DNA of 64,000 nt from Tricholoma matsutake. Taxonomy: Eukaryota; Basidiomycota; Agaricomycetes; Agaricales; Tricholomataceae. The DNA is taken from assembly GCA_026075535.2 (NCBI GenBank), contig AP026545.1, positions 1,240,001 to 1,304,000 of the forward strand. The letters run 5' to 3'. Numbering within the stretch: the first letter of the stretch is position 1; each line of letters begins with the position of its first letter. A program made the position numbers and the translations under genes. The notes under the pieces are model-generated. The model had not been told where the DNA came from. It did not search any database and saw only the letters and a list, made by a program, of their open reading frames with translations. Below are positions 11,102-21,271 of the stretch, in pieces.

Positions 11102-12586
11102 ATGAACATTACACCCCAACAAGTCCTCGGTCAAATCAACGAAATTGACAATGCAGTCCATAAAGGGCTTCATGAAGGAAACATCAAGGCTGTGATGAGG
11201 GAGCAAAAACAGGCATTGGTAAGTGATTGGCATGCTATCAGGATGACTGTGCCACTCACATAGTGTAGAAAAAATTATTTACTTGGCAAAAGAAGGTTCT
11301 GTTGGAGGATGTGCAGAAAGTGTTCCATGCTGATACATTCTTATGGGGATTTGTTGTGGCATGGGCCAAGTCAGAGAAGGCAGGGGACCAAGAATTCATG
11401 GAAGGTCAATGGAGGGTGATGAAGATATTTGATGAGAAACATAGGATTGCAGCAATGGCATCAGCCTCAGGATTGGGTCAGCAGCACCAGCACCAGCACT
11501 GACACCAGCCAAAGTGGAATAACCAAGAATCAGAGCAGTTGAACCATTGCCCAGACCAGTGGCAGTCTGGGAGCAGGCACCAGGGCCATCTGCCACAGTA
11601 GAACCAGTGGAAGTATCAGGATTGAGACCAGTGCACCAGGCAAAAGCTCCACACTGAGACATGTGCCCATCGGCACTGGCCATGAAACCTATGCTGGTAA
11701 GAGGTAGTGGTAGTGACAAGGTTCAGGTCACACAGAGCTGGAGCAGGAGCTCTGACAAGGAGTTCAAAGAGGAGGGGGAAACAGAGGGGACAGAGAGTGA
11801 TGCCAATGCTGTGATGAAGTGGAAGAGGGACAACACTTAAAAGGCCTGAGGAGTACCCCAGTGTGGGAGACAGAGAACAACACTGTGTTCATGATGTGCC
11901 CAGCTTGCACGTGATTGCTATGAGCAGGTGAATGGCAAAAAGGCATGCTACTATTGCAGTAAGAGCAAAGTTTGGTGCTGTTAGGAAACCACCCCATTAC
12001 CTAATAAACTTTCATTTTTATTTTATTATGTCAAATTACACTACATTTTGATAGCATGAGAATTTTGTTTCACATGCATCAAAATGTACGTGCATGTACA
12101 AGTGCGTCGGTAACAACAATGTACAATATATGTAACATAGTATATAAACCCTAAATATATGCCTAGGGGACCCCAGTTGTGTTCTCTTAGGTATTCCACC
12201 TACGTTTTTGGTGTGAAAGGCCTATCTCAACAAACTTATCTATTAATAACCCCTTGCATCAAAACCATCAATTTCCCCATCACGCATGTGGATCCTGCCC
12301 CCTTCTTGTAGAGAGAACCCGCACGGTCTTAGCTAGCAGATAGTGGGTGTCGCCCTAACAGGTGTGACACAAAGGATGTGGGTCTAGCAGCCAGACCAAA
12401 GAAAGGAAAGGGACTTGCCAGAAGAAAAGCCAAGAAGGCTCCATCTTCCAGTGGAGAGGAACAATCACCCAGGTGGTTCACTCAACAGGAAAAAGGGAAA
12501 TTTTAAGGGTGAGTCTTCCTTATCACAATACATAAATCCACAAATACATGTACCTATAGCAGCTGTAGATGTTGATATCAAGATGG
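11102..12586 (+). pseudogene. hypothetical gene with Cys-rich motif, decayed and split by LTR insertions
   Basis: Exon 1 (11102-11218, starting MNITPQQVLGQINEID) joins an exon from 11293 (KVLLEDVQKVFHADTF) over a 74-nt GTAAGT-AG intron in phase 0. Later segments need frame changes: a GLRSTPVWETENN region, then CPACT and ACYYCSKSKVWC, a Cys pattern like those in mushroom hypothetical proteins. The solo LTR at 11979-12360 sits right after VWC. The 3' part continues as a Lys/Arg-rich stretch (KAKKAPSSSGEEQ) and, beyond the gypsy element, at 18623-18890 (MYNQAWWVEETLWEPLAKKK). Function unknown. Confidence 0.5.
11979..12360 (-). mobile_element. solo LTR of the second gypsy family
   Basis: The 382-bp unit starts TGTTAGGAAACC and ends GCCCTAACA, and is the reverse complement of the LTRs at 42994-43394 and 48642-49042. 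It is flanked by GGTGC and GGTGT, a 5-bp duplication with one mismatch. It lies in the Cys-rich region of the gene that starts at 11102. A solo LTR arises by LTR-LTR recombination after insertion. Confidence 0.88.
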
Positions 12587-13012
12587 TGTAAGGGGACTAG
12601 GGGGGTGCCCTGTGTGTTTTTCCTATTTTTTATGTTCGTCCCATATTTTTCCCCACCTCATTTCCTTCTATTCTTCATTTTCTATGATTTTTCCAGGTTT
12701 TATTACTAATTTTCCCTTGTTATCATGTTTGTATATGTTGACACTTTTATATTTAGAGGCGGAGTACCCCTTCCGACACATACCCCTTGGTATGATGTCA
12801 TTCAGCGGCCTTGATCCGCCTATCTCCGCCTTTTTCTATTTTTAGGTTATATTTGATTTTTGTCATCTTCACATATACTGGGCATCAGCAAGGGGATCCT
12901 TAGAGTTTTCTCTTCGGATTTCCCTTTGCTAGGTGCGCCCCCAATCCCTGTATTATGTAGCATAATTTTAACTTCGGATTTCCCTTTGCTAGAGGCTTAG
13001 GTTGCCCTTATA
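12587..13012 (+). repeat. 5' LTR of gypsy element
   Basis: It runs from TGTAAGGG to CCCTTATA (imperfect inverted ends). The segment TTCGGATTTCCCTTTGCTAG is repeated inside it (about 12913 and 12973). Confidence 0.92.
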
Positions 13013-13178
13013 GTAGAAAACTCTCCCCTAAGGCCCGAAAATCGCGAACGCGCTGCCCAAAATAGGCAGGTACGGACTGGACGACGCTTCCCAAAGCTCC
13101 ACAGAGTCCCTACACACCGTTCCAGATACTCTCGCCTTTATCACGCCACCATTTTCGCCAAACGCGCTCCCTAGCGAC

Positions 13179-14297
13179 ATGGACGCATCAGAACGCTTCG
13201 ATGCGCTTGAAAGCGACGTTTCCGGAATGCGCGCGCAAATCGACTTGCTTAAATCTACGATTGAAAACTTCGTTAGGACCCTCCAGGCTAACCCTACGAC
13301 TAATAGTTCCCCCTTCACAACTCCAAGCGCACCCAACAACAACATTTTGCCAAATGCGTCCACTAAGGAATGTGCCCAGATCAAACTGTCCCCCCCCGCC
13401 GAATTTAATGGTGCACGTGCGCAGGGACGTGCATTCCTTAATTCCTGTGAGTTATACATTAGTCTCCAGTCGCATCAATTCGTCGATGAGGCTGCAAAAA
13501 TTTATTGGGCCTTCACATACATGAAATCTGAACGTGCCTATCTCTATGTGGACCGTATCCTACGTCAAACTAAAGAACTCGGTTCTCTACCTTTCTCCAC
13601 TTGGGGTGACTTTCGAGCTGAGTTCGTACGCCACTTCTGCCCCCTCAATGAACGCCACCGAGCAGTGACACGACTTGAGTCATCCACTTACCACCAGGGA
13701 CGTCGATCCGTGGATGACTATATCGATGAGTTCAAGGATTTGGTGGACATGGCAGGGTATGGGAGTGGGTTACCAGTGGTGGTGAAGTTCCGACGGGGGC
13801 TCAACCGAGAAATTCAGGACCAGATTGCACAGATGTTGGAAGGGCGCCCAGCGGACGATGATATCCTTGCTTGGTATGAAGCTGCTTCACTCTGTGATGA
13901 GAACCGACTCACAAATGCGGCGTTTAATGCTGCATTCCGTGCTCCAACTACCACTCATACACCCTACACCTTCAATCGAAGCCTCCCCCGCCCTAACCCC
14001 ATTCCTGCTCGTCAAACTCCCACACCAGCCGTCAATGTCCCAGTACCAATGGATGTTGATGCAGCCTGCAGCCGTGCACGTAAGTTGGATCTCTGCTACC
14101 GTTGTGGGGAACCTGGACACAGGGCTGGAGCGTGTCCCCATCGTCAGGATATCCGCATGCTCACCCCCGAGGGACGAGACGAACTCCTGCAAGACTTGTT
14201 GGCACTTGTAGATGTTGAGGAAACGAAGGATCAAGTTGCAGAGGAGGTTAAGCTGGAAGTTGTAGAGGAGCAGGATTTTCCTATTCGCAGTGAGTGA
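13179..14297 (+). CDS. gypsy Gag polyprotein
   Basis: The 372-aa frame has an N-terminal coiled region (about residues 1-40), a retrotransposon gag capsid domain (about 70-235, with YWAFTYMKSERA, FRAEFVRHFCPLNERH and a YIDEFKDLVDMAGY stretch) and a CCHC zinc knuckle CYRCGEPGHRAGAC at 306-319. Gag would assemble the particle and bind RNA. The TGA at 14295-14297 is in frame with pol, so the stop is either a leaky gag/pol boundary or a nonsense mutation in an originally single polyprotein. Confidence 0.92.
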   Translation: MDASERFDALESDVSGMRAQIDLLKSTIENFVRTLQANPTTNSSPFTTPSAPNNNILPNASTKECAQIKLSPPAEFNGARAQGRAFLNSCELYISLQSHQFVDEAAKIYWAFTYMKSERAYLYVDRILRQTKELGSLPFSTWGDFRAEFVRHFCPLNERHRAVTRLESSTYHQGRRSVDDYIDEFKDLVDMAGYGSGLPVVVKFRRGLNREIQDQIAQMLEGRPADDDILAWYEAASLCDENRLTNAAFNAAFRAPTTTHTPYTFNRSLPRPNPIPARQTPTPAVNVPVPMDVDAACSRARKLDLCYRCGEPGHRAGACPHRQDIRMLTPEGRDELLQDLLALVDVEETKDQVAEEVKLEVVEEQDFPIRSE

Positions 14298-14327
14298 ATC
14301 GTACACCCTCACTGCCGCTTTGAAGTC

Positions 14328-17300
14328 TTGTCAGTTGAATCCCTGGAGAATGAATCCATTTCTGTGACTGCTCCCCTCTCTGACCCTTCGAAGTTGGCTA
14401 AAGACGTACCTGCTCTCCCCATCTCTCCTTCTACTCCACGTCCCAAAATTAAATCATGGGAGCATAAACTACCACGCAAGTATATTGTGGCATCCACTCC
14501 CTCTGCACATTCCTTAAACCTAGCCATCGAACTGCAGACGACCGACACTGGACAGATACTTGGTGTCTCTGCGCTCCTGGACTCTGGTGCGACTGGTCTC
14601 TTCATCGATTCCCATCTGGTACAACAACATCGTCTAAATACTCGCTCACTCTCACGTCCGATACCTGTATATAACGTGGATGGATCCCCAAATGAAGCTG
14701 GTGCCATCCGAGAGGTTGCAGACCTGGTTCTCCGTTACAAAGATCATAGTGAGCATGCCCTTTTTGCTGTCACTCAATTAGGAAAGCAAAAGGTGATTTT
14801 GGGATATCCATGGCTTCGAGACCATAACCCAGAGGTCGACTGGCGCACCGGGGAGGTTACCATGAGCCAATGTCCATCCCGCTGTCGGACGTGTTTCACA
14901 GAAGCCAGGCAAGAATGTCGTGGACAGAAGGCGGCAATACGACGAACTCAGAAGTGTCGTGCTGGACCCCTGCCTATACCTGAAGTGGAATTGGAAGGGG
15001 TTCCTGATCTAATGCCGGACTCGGATGATGATGATGAGGACCCAGAGGAAGTGGAGGAGGGTGATCGGATCTTCTACACTGCGATTCGCTCATTGCATGA
15101 GGTGTGTGCCACATCGAACATATCCCAACGCCTCGCCGAGTCCTTCCACAAAAACAACACTGCTAAATCCTCTACTAACTCCTTACTCCCTCATCTCCAT
15201 GAGTTTGAAGATGTGTTCTCCAAGGAGTCATTCGACTCTCTTCCTGCACGTAAGCCATGGGATCACGCGATCGAACTCACCCCCGGCGCAACCCCTTCAT
15301 CCTGCAAGGTCTATCCTCTCTCTCCGGAGGAACAACGGCAGCTTGACCAGTTCATCGACGAGCACCTGGCCTCTGGACGTATTCGACCATCGAAGTCACC
15401 CATGGCCTCTCCCTTTTTCTTTGTCAAGAAGAAGGATGGCTCACTTCGACCGGTTCAAGACTACAGAAGACTCAACAACATCACGGTCAAAAATTGCTAC
15501 CCACTACCCCTCATCTCCGAACTCGTAAACCAGCTCCGTGGAGCCCGATAATTCACCAAGCTCGATGTCCATTGGGGCTATAATAATGTGAGGATAAAGG
15601 AGGGAGATGAGTGGAAGGCAGCCTTTCGTACCAACCGTGGTCTTTTTGAACCGCTTGTCATGTTCTGTGACCTTACTAATAGCCCTGCCACCTTTCAGAC
15701 CATGATGAACGACATCTTCCATGACCTCATCCTCGAAGGCGTTGTCTGCATCTATCTCGACGACATCCTCATCTTCACTCGCACGGTTGAAGAGCACCGT
15801 CGCATCACGCGCCTCGTCCTAGAGTGACTTCGACGGTACAAACTCTACCTTCATCAGGACAAATGCGAGTTCAAAAGGACCAAGATCGAGTACCTTGGCC
15901 TGATTATCTTGGAGGGTCAAGTGGAGATGGATCCTATCAAGGTAAACAGGGTCACAGCTTGGCCGACGCCCACAAACAAGAAGGAGGTGCAGTCTTTCCT
16001 GGGCTTCATCAATTTTTATCGGCGTTTTATCAAGGATTTCTCACATCATGCACGACTGCTGTTCAACTTGACAGGAAAGGAGGCATGGAGGTGGGATAAT
16101 GCACAACAGGAGGCGTTCGAAAAGCTTAAGGAGATGGTCACTTCCGCTCCGATCCTTACCTTTGCTGACGATTCGCGTCCTTTTCGTGTAGAAGCCGACA
16201 GTTCTGACTTTGCGACGGGCGCTGTGTTGTCTCAGCAGTCTCCGGAGGACCAGAAGTGGCATCCTGTTGCGTTCTACTCCAAAAGCCTTAGTGCTGTAGA
16301 GAGAAACTACGAGATCCATGACAAGGAGATGTTGGCGATAATGTGTGCGCTTGAGGAGTGGCGACACTTCCTCGAGGGTGCCCAACACAAGGTGGAAATT
16401 TGGACGGATCACAAGAACCTCGAGTACTTCATGACAGCCAAGAAATTGAACCGTCGTCAAGCTCATTGGTCCCTGTATCTATCTAGATTCGACTTCTCCT
16501 TGCACCACCGTCCGGGTCACAGCATGGGGAAGACCGATGCCCTATCCCGACATGCAGACCATGGGGATGGCAGCGGTGACAACCAAAACATTGTGCTGTT
16601 GCAGCCAGACCTGTTCACCATTCAGGCACTGGAAGGCATCGTACCCCAGGGTGAGGAGTGGGACATTCTATGTGACATTTGTCACGCAAACCGTAGCGGT
16701 TTACATGAGGATGTTGTCGCCCAAGCTGTTAAAGAACTGAGGAAGGGATCGACCCTTTCCTTACGTGTGGCAGAGTGGGCTGAAAAGGAGGACTTGTTGT
16801 ATTTCAGGGATCGCATCTATGTTCCCAATGACCCAGACCTTTGCCAGCGCATCATATCCCAACACCATGACTCACAGATTGCTGGCCACCCTGGACGCTG
16901 GAAGACTTTGGAGCTCACCTCACAGAACTATTGGTGGCCACAAATGTCATGGCTCATTGGTCAGTATTGTCGCACTTGTGACCTTTGCTTACGCACCAAG
17001 GTCCCTCGTCGCAAGCCTATTGGTGAGCTACACCCTCTTCCTGTTCCAGAGAGTCGTTGGGATGTTGTCAGCGTCGACTTTGTGGTGGAATTGCCAGAGT
17101 CAAATGGGTTTGATGCGGTGATGTGCACAGTTGACTCAGTGGGAAAATGCGCTCACTTCATTCCCACTCACACCACTGTCAGTGCCCTAGGTGCCGCTCG
17201 ACTCTACCTCCACCACGTGTGGAAATTACATGGACTTCCTGGTGCCTTCCTCTCGGATCGTGGCCCTCAGTTCATGGCAGAGTTCACTCGTGAGCTGTAC

Positions 17301-18185
17301 CGACTCCTGGGGATCAAACTCCTCGCTTCAACTGCTTATCACCCACAAACTGATGGCCAGACGGAGCGAGTCAACCAGGAACTGGAGCAGTACATCCGCC
17401 TCTTTGTCAATGAACGCCAGGACGATTGGGATGATCTCCTTCCTTTGGCCGAGTTCGGGTACAACAACCATGTCCATGCTTCCACTCAACAGACCCCTTG
17501 CCTCTTAGACACTGGACGACATCCACGCATGGGATTTGAACCTCGCCAAACTCCCTCACACATCGAGACAGTGAATGAGTTCACAGAACGCATGAGGGAT
17601 AGCTTGGAGGAGGCAAGGGTAGCCTTAGCAAAGGCGAAGGACGACATGGCGCGATTTTACAACCAGCGCCACTCCCCAACCCCTCAGTACAAGGTTGGTG
17701 ATCGAGTTTATCTTGACTCCAGTGACATCTCCACTACACGTCCATCCAAGAAACTCGCTCATCGCTTCTTGGGACCTTTCCCCATTGTCAAGTGCGTTGG
17801 AACACATGCCTATCATCTACGCCTCCCAGCCTCCATGTCCAGACTCCATCCCGTCTTCCATGTCATCAAATTGCTTCCAGCTCCCCCAGATCCGTTCCCG
17901 GGATGCCATTCACACCCACCACCACCACCTACAGTGATCGAGGGAGAACCCCAATATGAAGTCGAGTCAATCTTGGACAGCTGTTTGTGTCGAGGAAAAC
18001 TCCAGTATTTGGTACATTGGAAGGGTTATGGGTATGAGGAGAACTCATGGGTCGAAGAGTCTGACATAAATGCCCCTCGGTTAATCAAGGAATTCCACCG
18101 ACGGCACACTGCTGCACCGTGTCGCATTCAAGTCACGGACTTTGGTCGTATACAATTTCGAATGCATCGGGGCGATGCATCTTAG
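14328..18185 (+). pseudogene. gypsy Pol: protease, RT, RNase H, integrase, chromodomain
   Basis: One frame with two stops (TAA 15549-15551, TGA 15825-15827). Protease: LDSGATGLFI. RT: FFVKKKDGSLRPV, then LDVHWGYNN (LDVRWGYNN is usual) and the catalytic YLDD at about 15752. RNase H: VEADSSDFATGAVL and the LNRRQAHWSLYLS stretch. Integrase: HH-CC finger (GHPGRW, CRTCDLC), Asp in VSVDFV, Asp in LSDRGPQF and Glu in TDGQTERVNQELE, then the LGPFPIV motif. The C-terminal chromodomain reads ILDSCLCRGKLQYLVHWKGY. R-to-H and R-to-stop changes fit CpG deamination (inference). The copy cannot make full Pol without readthrough. Confidence 0.92.
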
Positions 18186-18196
18186 AGAGGGGGTGA

Positions 18197-18622
18197 TGTA
18201 AGGGGACTAGGGGGGTGCCCTGTGTGTTTTTCCTATTTTTTATGTTCGTCCCATATTTTTCCCCACCTCATTTCCTTCTATTCTTCATTTTCTATGATTT
18301 TTCCGGGTTATATTACTAATTTTCCCTTGTTATCATGTTTGTATATGTTGACACTTTTATATTTAGAGGCGGAGTACCCCTTCCGACACATACCCCTTGG
18401 TATGATGTCATTCAGCGGCCTTGATCCGCCTATCTCTGCCTTTTTCTATTTTTAGGTTATATTTGATTTTTGTCATCTTCACATATACTGGGCATCAGCA
18501 AGGGGATCCTTAGAGTTTTCTCTTTGGATTTCCCTTTGCTAGGTGCGCCCCCAATCCCTGTATTATGTAGCATAATTTTAACTTCGGATTTCCCTTTGCT
18601 AGAGGCTTAGGTTGCCCTTATA
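18197..18622 (+). repeat. 3' LTR of gypsy element
   Basis: Same length as the 5' LTR, with about four substitutions, two of which are C-to-T at CpG (CCGCC to CTGCC, TTCGG to TTTGG). Confidence 0.92.
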
Positions 18623-18891
18623 GATGGCCCCTCCTGATGCCACTGCTGCTCCCATTGCCAATACTGATGCTGATGCTGCTCCCGCTCCCAATTATGCTGC
18701 CCTGGGAGTGCATCTAGAACAAGTGGAGTAAGACATGTACAATCAGGCATGGTGGGTGGAAGAGACACTCTGGGAACCCTTAGCCAAGAAAAAACAAATG
18801 TTGGACACTCTAAGCTCACTTTCAAATAGGATGGATGACCTTGAAGCAAGGGCAGTGGCCAACCCATTGTCCTGTACAATAGGCTTACCAC

Positions 18892-20277
18892 TGACTGTGA
18901 TGAGAAGTGACTCACAAATGCGGCATTTAACGCTGCATTCCATGCTCCAACTACCACTCATGTGCCCTACATCTTCAATCAAACCCTCCCCCAGCATAAC
19001 CCCATTCCTGTCCATCAGACTCCCACACCAGCTATCAATATTCCAGTACCAATGGATGTCAATGCAACCTGTAGGTGCATAGGTTGGATCTCTGCTACCG
19101 CTGTGGGGAAACTGGGCACATGGCCAGAGCATGTCCCCATTGTCAGGATATATGCATGCTCACCCCTGAGGGGTGAGAGGAACTCCTCCAGGACCTGTTG
19201 GCACTTGTAGATGTTGAGGAAGCAAAGGATCAGGTTTCAGAGGAGATCAAGTCAGAAGTTGTAGAGGGATTTTTCTATTTGCAGTGAGTGAATTGTACGC
19301 CCTCATTGCCTGTCCATAACCACTTTGAAGTTTTGTCAGTTGAATCCCCGGAGAATGAATCTAACTCCATGACTGTTCCCCTCTCTGACCCTTCAAAGTT
19401 GGCTGAAGTCTGAAGATGTACCTGCTCTTCCTATCTCTCTCTCTGCCCCACATCCCAAAATTAAATCATGGGAGCGCAAACTACCACACAAATATATTGT
19501 TGCATCCACTCCCTCTACACATTCCTTGAACCTAGCAATCAAACTACAGACTACCGACACTGGACAGATACTCAGTGTCTGTGTGCTCCTGGACTCTGGT
19601 GTGAAGATTTGAAGTAACAACCTCCCACAGCCCAGTTATGCCCATGTTGTACTGATCTCTTTATCAATGCCCATTCATGTGCCAAGGAGTCCGATGTGAA
19701 TGCCCCTTGGTTAGTCAAGGAATTCCACCGATGGCACACTGCTGCACCACATCACATTCAAGTCACTGACTTTGGTCATATGTGATTCCGGATGCATCGG
19801 GGCAATGCATCTTAGAGAGGAGGTGATGTAAAGGGACTAGGGGGGGACTAGGGGTGCCCTGTGTGTTTCTCCTATTTTTTTTATGTTTGTCCTATATTTT
19901 TCCTCACTTCATTTCCTTCTATTCTTCATTTTCTATGATTTTCTTTATTTTATTACTAATTTCCCTTTCTATCACATTTGTGCATGTTGACAGTTTTATA
20001 TTTAGAGGTGGAGTACCCCTTCCGACATCTACCCCTTGGTATGATGTCATTTGGTGGCCTTGATCTGGCTATTTCCACCTTTTTTATTTTTAGACTATTA
20101 TTTTATTTTTGCAATCTTCACCTATACTGGGCATTGGCAAAGGGGTCCTTAGAGTTTTCTCTTCAGATTTCCCTTTGCTAGGTGCGCCTCCACTCCCTGT
20201 AATATGTACCATAATGCTAACTTTGGATTTCCCTTTGCTAGTCCACTAATTAAGTGGCTTCTAAGGTTGCCCTTATA
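18892..20277 (+). mobile_element. deleted relic of the same gypsy family with 3' LTR
   Basis: From about 18892 the sequence matches the complete element's gag from about 13893 (NAAFNAAF region, degraded knuckle, then protease up to LDSG at about 19597). It jumps at about 19660 to the Pol C-terminus and ends in an LTR from 19827. It has lost the 5' LTR, most of gag and all of RT and integrase. It lies directly downstream of the intact copy and is clearly older. Confidence 0.85.
19827..20277 (+). repeat. LTR of the gypsy relic
   Basis: The 451-bp segment (TGTAAAGGG to CCCTTATA) is diverged from the 426-bp LTRs, with a short duplication near its start and an insertion near its end. It ends directly before the pogo fragment. 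Confidence 0.82.
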
Positions 20278-20299
20278 GAATTGGTCAGACAAAGGAGGA

Positions 20300-20659
20300 T
20301 AATTGGACCCCCCCCCCCCTACCCTGGAGGATCTTGTCAATCTGGTTGAAGAGCATGAGGTTGGCAACTCACCATACAGGTTTGAGGGAGGTGATGCAGA
20401 TATTGTGGCTGAAGTTCAGCATATCCAAAGAGGTGATATCATAGAACTAGATTCCGATGATGAATCCAACGATGATATTGGAGACATAGTCTCACAAGGA
20501 GAAGTTCTCAAGCTTTGCAAAGTTGTGTTTGACATATGAGAATGATTTGACAGAGTTTTCCATTGATTTGCCCCAACACCTGTGCCAGTACAGAGCAAAA
20601 TTGTGGCAAGATGACCTTCAAAATTCTACTCAATCATTGTTAGAAAGCTACTTTATATG
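20300..20659 (+). pseudogene. pogo/Fot1-type transposase, C-terminal tail
   Basis: The frame reads an acidic tail (PYRFEGGDADIVAEV, then IIELDSDDE) and, after a frameshift near 20515, SIDLPQHLCQYRAKLWQDDL and LLESYF before TGA (20657-20659). In fungal pogo/Fot1 (DDE_1) transposases this text follows the catalytic domain. The catalytic part is absent. Recognition is by pattern only. Confidence 0.6.
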
Positions 20660-21263
20660 AAACATCCCTTAATACAGTGTAAATACTCACTTGACCACAT
20701 ACTATATTATGATACTAATAGCAAATATATTATGATAGTGAATTGTGGAGTACTATCAATTTTAGTAACATTCAGTTATTTGGTTATCCGGTTCGAAGGA
20801 GTGAATAGCTACCTAGGCTACTGTAATGACTATCCATTGTCAAATAACTATTTTCTTGTCGTCGTGATGTGTTGCAGTGAAGAAGTTCCTGAATAGATGT
20901 GGAATGCCAAAAGGAGACAATTCCCAGTGTTGTGTCCCAACTTGTTTGGTGCTATTTTGGCTCCCCAGCATCAATTACCTTGCCTCGAATCCACTTGCGC
21001 AAATAACAATGGTAAGCCTATCGGAGTGTACATCCTTTGAGTCAGTCTTGCTACTATCAAGTACTTGGGTACATCTCCTCCAAGTGAACATTCAAGAGGT
21101 CCAGATCCATCAATGGCAGGTCATGGCCAGGGTGCCAACCAGGAAAATGAGTTGTATCATCTAAAGCATCCACATTCCAGCCACGATCTTGTCCAGGGAA
21201 GATGTGAGGAGTGAACTCATTTGCTTGTTAGATTGGGGTATTGCAAAGTGTCAAAGATGGGAT
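20660..21263 (+). other. A/T-rich spacer and start of a decayed hypothetical gene
   Basis: 20660-20870 is A/T-rich without genes and may include the 3' end of the pogo element. From about 21180 the plus strand reads toward the target duplication of the 21272 element and appears to continue at 24331 with a hypothetical frame. I recognise no function. Confidence 0.4.
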
Positions 21264-21271
21264 AGTGGGAT

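Larger units (their letters stand above)
12587..18622 (+). mobile_element. complete Ty3/gypsy chromovirus-type retrotransposon
   Basis: Two 426-bp LTRs (12587-13012 and 18197-18622) bracket gag and pol, and GATGG is duplicated at 12582-12586 and 18623-18627. I count about four LTR differences (about 99 percent identity), which indicates a recent insertion. The order protease-RT-RNase H-integrase-chromodomain marks a chromovirus. Gag and pol share one frame, interrupted only by TGA 14295, TAA 15549 and TGA 15825. A purine tract (AGAGAGGGGGTGA) precedes the 3' LTR. Confidence 0.96.

Noticed and set aside
14309..14707. Minus-strand ORFs over gypsy gag and pol (also 13028-13459, 16041-16466)
   Set aside because: They overlap well-supported plus-strand domains and have no motifs.
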